In this document: positions 60,965 through 64,000 of the stretch, in pieces
Numbering within the stretch: position 1 is the stretch's first letter
Layout of the letters: each line of letters starts with the position of its first letter
From: Pirellulaceae bacterium
GTDB lineage: Bacteria; Planctomycetota; Planctomycetia; Pirellulales; Pirellulaceae
Direction of reading: 5' to 3'
DNA length: 64,000 nucleotides
Assembly: GCA_020852965.1 (NCBI GenBank)
Contig: JADYZV010000039.1
Span: 1 to 64,000, forward strand
Made by a program: the position numbers and the translations under genes
The notes under the pieces: model-generated
Told to the model about the DNA's origin: nothing
The model's input: only the letters and a program-made list of their open reading frames with translations
Databases searched by the model: none

Positions 60965-61238
60965 CGTGTTGCCCTCGCCAATCATTTCGGTGTTAATATC
61001 GCAGCGCAAGGAGTCGCTACAGTTTTCGACACTTCTCGGTCAACGCCACCTCGATATAGCAAGGGAGCTCGACGGTCCGTCTACAAAGTCTCACGCATGG
61101 GCGTGGAGCTCGTAAAGCATTTCCAAGGTAATAGGCTATACTGAATTGTAGCCGAAGTCGCCAAAGCATTGGTGCGACAAGAAGTTTTCAAAATATCTTG
61201 GCAGGTTCGGCTTCGCCCGTACCGTAATAGTTCTTTAA

Positions 61239-61493
61239 TTGTCGCTTGCGACGCCGAGGCCCCGTATTTTGCAACCGATAAACGATAAATTGGTGAGTGT
61301 GTTTGCTTGTGTCGATGCGGGCACTGCGCACGTGCTGCGCAATATTTTGGAGGACAACGGCATTCCGGCACGAGTTACCGGAGAATCGCTTGCGCACGCT
61401 GGCTTGGCCAATATCGCTAACGTGGAGGTGGTTGTGTTTGAATCTCAAGAAGCTGAAGCGCGGAAATTGATTGACCAATCATGGAGCGAATAA
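61239..61493 (+). CDS. DUF2007-type small protein
   Basis: 84 residues or fewer. VSVFACVDAGTAHVLRNILE and DNGIPARVTGESL fit DUF2007, small proteins of the ACT-like fold proposed to act in signalling. The start is unclear: TTG at 61239 or 61290, or GTG at 61293, of which the latter two would begin right before the conserved part. Its 3' end overlaps the end of the pectate lyase gene on the opposite strand by 15 bp. Confidence 0.65.
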   Translation: MSLATPRPRILQPINDKLVSVFACVDAGTAHVLRNILEDNGIPARVTGESLAHAGLANIANVEVVVFESQEAEARKLIDQSWSE

Positions 61494-62672
61494 AGACAGT
61501 GGCCATTGCCCATACCAGGGAGTGCCCGTGCGTCGCTCGCGTTCGATGTCGGCCAAAGCGTATTTCTTGACGCCATCCCTGCCTGCGAAAATGGGGCGAT
61601 TGGTTCCAATCTCGTAGTGTCGTGCCCACAGCGGACGGGCTGCGGAATCCTCGACGAGTACCACGTCGAAGTCGGTCGTGTGCCGTTCGAATTCAGCTCG
61701 ATCGCTGGCGATGCGTTCCACCCGCACCCCGTCGAGTTGTGCGTTTTTTAGCCAGTCGCGGGCGTCGGCGATGGCTTGATCCATTTCGGGGCTTCGGTTG
61801 GGTTGTTGCTGCAAGAATTGCACGATGGCCGTTGTTTCTTGGGGGCAGATAGAAGCCAATTCGAAGGTTCTCGCCGGCGCAGCGGCATAGCTCACTTCAT
61901 CGTGTTGCTGGCACCAACCGGTCTTATGGCCGTCTACTTCGATCTGGCATTTTAGAATGCAATCGATACCGCGCGCGACGGCAGCGGTCGCTTTTCGCGT
62001 TCTCCGTTCGTCGAGCCAGTCGAAGTAGGGTTGCTGCGTGCTGGCGTCGGACAGAACTTGTAGGATGCCGATCATCACGCCATCGTTGAACGTGATGTGT
62101 GCATGGTAGCTTTTGGGATTGGGGAACCGCTGAGGAAATCCGCCGTTGGAGTATTGCGAGCGGAGCATAAAATCGAAGCCGCGCTCGCAGGCCGCACGCC
62201 ACTGAGGGTTGCCCGTTTGCGCGACTGCCTGAGCCAAGTATTTGACCTGCGAATGCAAGTTGTTGTTGTCGTACGAGCTGTCGCGCGCATCGCGAGTAGT
62301 CTCCACAGCAGCTCGCTGATCCTCGGTCAGTATGGCGAGCATGTCGTAGTCCTTTGGCCAGCCACCATCGGAGCGTTGATAGAGCAAGATGTTCGCGACG
62401 ATTTCCGCCACCTGTTCAGGTTGATACGAAGCCTGTTCGGGCTTGGGCTGAATGAAGCGGTTAGTGTCTCGCAATTTGCGCCAGTGGTGAATGCTGCTGT
62501 AGAATCCTGACACGTCGATCGGAGTCAACGGTTCGTTTTGAATCGAAGTGTTTTGTTGAGTCGCATTGCCGAGAGCATCTTGCGCATCGGCTAAATTCGC
62601 GCTCGCCAGCCACAGGCAACTCGTTAAACAGCAGCCGAGCCAATAGGTGTCAGTGCGTTGAAGAACTAGCAT
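61479..62672 (-). CDS. Secreted pectate lyase, PL10 family
   Basis: 397 residues with signal peptide (YWLGCCLTSCLWLASANLADA). PL10 landmarks are LYQRSDGGWPKDYDM, DNNNLHSQVKYLAQ, YSNGGFPQRFPNPKSYHAHI, TFNDGVMIGIL, KCQIEVDGHKTGWCQQHDE and RPLWARHYEIGTNRPIFAGRD. It cleaves polygalacturonate by beta-elimination with calcium. The product points to use of pectin-like algal or plant material. It is isolated, with no uronate catabolic genes near. Confidence 0.93.
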   Translation of the reverse strand: MLVLQRTDTYWLGCCLTSCLWLASANLADAQDALGNATQQNTSIQNEPLTPIDVSGFYSSIHHWRKLRDTNRFIQPKPEQASYQPEQVAEIVANILLYQRSDGGWPKDYDMLAILTEDQRAAVETTRDARDSSYDNNNLHSQVKYLAQAVAQTGNPQWRAACERGFDFMLRSQYSNGGFPQRFPNPKSYHAHITFNDGVMIGILQVLSDASTQQPYFDWLDERRTRKATAAVARGIDCILKCQIEVDGHKTGWCQQHDEVSYAAAPARTFELASICPQETTAIVQFLQQQPNRSPEMDQAIADARDWLKNAQLDGVRVERIASDRAEFERHTTDFDVVLVEDSAARPLWARHYEIGTNRPIFAGRDGVKKYALADIERERRTGTPWYGQWPLSLFAP

Positions 62673-63148
62673 GGGTGACTCAAATCCTCATTAGCGTTTT
62701 AGGGGATCGACAGGTTCGGCAAGAATGGTTTCGCAAAAGATGGCATTGCCCACGAATCACGCGAATGAGCGCGAATACTGCGAGTCTAAGCAGCCATCCA
62801 TAAGTTTCTGCGCATAATTGGCCGTTTGGGCGTTCGCCACGGTTGCTCGATATGACAGGATATTTATGCGTGGGTGCTTACTAGCAGCAAAGTGTTGCAA
62901 CATCGTTAATCGACTCAATGATTCAATATACCATGCGACCAGGCGATAACGCTGATCGCTCGGTCGATCAATGGCTGAAACCCTCTTGGAATGTCGGAAA
63001 GGCTATGCGTTCCGTCGTGGCAGGAGTTGCCAAGTTGTGGGGGGAGCCATTACGATGGTCGCCAATGGGCTGTTTCAGTGGCTAGCGAAACTCGACACAG
63101 TTCCGCCAGGTTTCTCCAATCTATCCGACTCCAATAAAATACTACAGT
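62673..63148. other. Intergenic region ahead of gatA
   Basis: No gene. CCACGAATCACGCGAATGAG followed by CGCGAATA at about 62750-62778 resembles the ACACGAAA-type elements seen at 32210 and 41367. The remaining sequence is unremarkable; a small plus-strand frame (62971-63345) runs out of frame into gatA and is rejected. Confidence 0.55.
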
Positions 63149-64000
63149 ATGTCCATCGAACAGCTAACTGCCTTGGAAATCGGTCGACGCATTGCGGCGG
63201 GCGAAGTTTCGAGCCGCGAAGTGACCGCTCATTTTTTGCAACGGATCGAGGGAGGCAATGCACGGATCAACGCGTTTGTACACGTCGACCCCGAGCGCTC
63301 GCTGCAATTGGCAGAAGACGCGGATCGGCGGTTGGCGGCTGGTGAATTGACGTCTCCGTTGGCTGGTGTGCCGATCGCGATTAAAGATATTTTGTGCGAA
63401 GAGGGGGTTCCGACGAGCTGTGGCTCGCGAATGCTCGAAGGCTTCGCACCTCCCTATACGGCCACGGCGGTACAGCGACTGTTGGATGCGGGGATGGTGC
63501 CGCTGGGCAAGACGAACATGGACGAGTTCGCCATGGGTGGGAGCACGGAAACGAGTGTGTATGGTGTGAGTCGCAATCCATGGGATCTCGAGCGCACACC
63601 GGGAGGCTCGAGCGGCGGGGCGGCGGCCGTGCTGGCAGCGGGATTGGCACCGTTGTCGATCGGTTCGGACACGGGAGGGTCGGTCAGGCAACCGGCAGCG
63701 TTTTGTGGTGTCTGCGGACTCAAGCCCACTTATGGTCGGATCAGCCGCTATGGCTTGGTCGCTTTTGCCAGCAGCCTGGATCAAGTTGGCCCGCTGGCGC
63801 ACACGATTGAAGACATCGCCGCCTGTTTGCAGGTGCTGGCTGGGCACGATCCGCGTGATAGTACTTCGCTAGCCGCCGAAGTGCCGCAATATGCAGCCCA
63901 GCTCGGTAGGCCATTGAAGGGGTTGAAAGTTGGGGTGATCCGCGAGCATGTCGAACACGCTGCATTGGATGGGGCGATTCGATTGGCGGTCGAGCGCGGG
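63149..64000 (+). CDS. gatA: Glutamyl-tRNA(Gln)/aspartyl-tRNA(Asn) amidotransferase subunit A, 5' part
   Basis: Partial: 284 codons, then the window ends. The amidase-signature enzyme releases ammonia from glutamine to convert Glu-tRNA(Gln) to Gln-tRNA(Gln), together with GatB and GatC. Catalytic triad positions match the family numbering exactly: Lys79 (VPIAIKDILC), Ser154 (TPGGSSGGAAAV) and Ser178 (GSDTGGSVRQP). Start MSIEQLTALEIGRRIAAGEV is typical. The ATG at 63149 has no obvious ribosome-binding box. gatC is not directly upstream. Confidence 0.96.
   Translation, partial: MSIEQLTALEIGRRIAAGEVSSREVTAHFLQRIEGGNARINAFVHVDPERSLQLAEDADRRLAAGELTSPLAGVPIAIKDILCEEGVPTSCGSRMLEGFAPPYTATAVQRLLDAGMVPLGKTNMDEFAMGGSTETSVYGVSRNPWDLERTPGGSSGGAAAVLAAGLAPLSIGSDTGGSVRQPAAFCGVCGLKPTYGRISRYGLVAFASSLDQVGPLAHTIEDIAACLQVLAGHDPRDSTSLAAEVPQYAAQLGRPLKGLKVGVIREHVEHAALDGAIRLAVERG

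Noticed and set aside
62971-63345. Plus-strand frame of 124 codons
   Set aside because: Runs in another frame into gatA, whose start at 63149 and catalytic residues are unambiguous.

Overview
The window comes from a planctomycete, most likely a Pirellulaceae-type marine or aquatic member. The evidence is gene content: a PSCyt1/DUF1549/DUF1553 protein paired with a DUF1501 protein, a DUF1559 pseudopilin with the H-x9-DG signature, two formylglycine-type sulfatases, a planctomycete-style ceramidase-like protein, sialate O-acetylesterases, and many secreted hydrolases. Genes are spread over both strands in short units separated by gaps rich in palindromic repeats.

Layout. 1-1.1 kb: a MobF relaxase remnant and a tRNA-Pro(CGG). 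1.1-7.5 kb: sulfatase, a decayed AlkC-like DNA-repair gene, a small lipoprotein, a nucleoside-type MFS permease, a DUF559 nuclease with a 54-bp repeat array, and a ceramidase-like secreted protein. 7.7-13.1 kb: arginine succinyltransferase (AST) operon in the order M20 hydrolase-astA-astD-astB, without astC or astE. 13.3-21.5 kb: secreted sugar-related proteins and the DUF1559 pseudopilin. 21.9-27 kb: a three-gene cassette of fatty-acyl-AMP ligase, acyl carrier protein and MBOAT-SGNH fusion, which resembles the dlt system in logic. 27.1-32 kb: lipoprotein and the DUF1501 / PSCyt1-DUF1553 pair. 32.5-37.9 kb: sialate O-acetylesterase and a very unusual glycosidase-S15 hydrolase fusion. 38-51 kb: a secretin N-domain protein without a visible barrel, a membrane zinc-ribbon protein, a frameshifted HicA-like toxin with its partner, an RsmF-type rRNA methyltransferase, a giant MscS channel, a CoA-disulfide reductase-rhodanese and an FmdB-like protein. 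51-64 kb: nadE, a PhyH dioxygenase, a phosphodiesterase, a second sulfatase, parDE, a P-loop-pentapeptide protein, DUF4261, DUF2007, a PL10 pectate lyase and the start of gatA (cut by the window edge).

How the genes work together. The AST genes form a catabolic route from arginine to glutamate and succinate; an M20 hydrolase in first position is the obvious candidate for the missing desuccinylase. The AMP-ligase/ACP/MBOAT-SGNH cassette should activate a fatty acid, load it on the carrier and transfer it across or onto a surface molecule. Several proteins serve scavenging of sulfated, acetylated and pectic polysaccharides, as is typical of planctomycetes.

The most notable points are the acylation cassette (including an ATG-TAA start-stop at its first gene), the AST operon with a likely enzyme replacement, three genes with visible decay (relaxase, AlkC, HicA-like toxin), the glycosidase-S15 fusion whose linker is made of 69-bp DNA repeats, and at least five families of dispersed palindromic elements. 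All assignments rest on reading motifs by eye; no database search was run.
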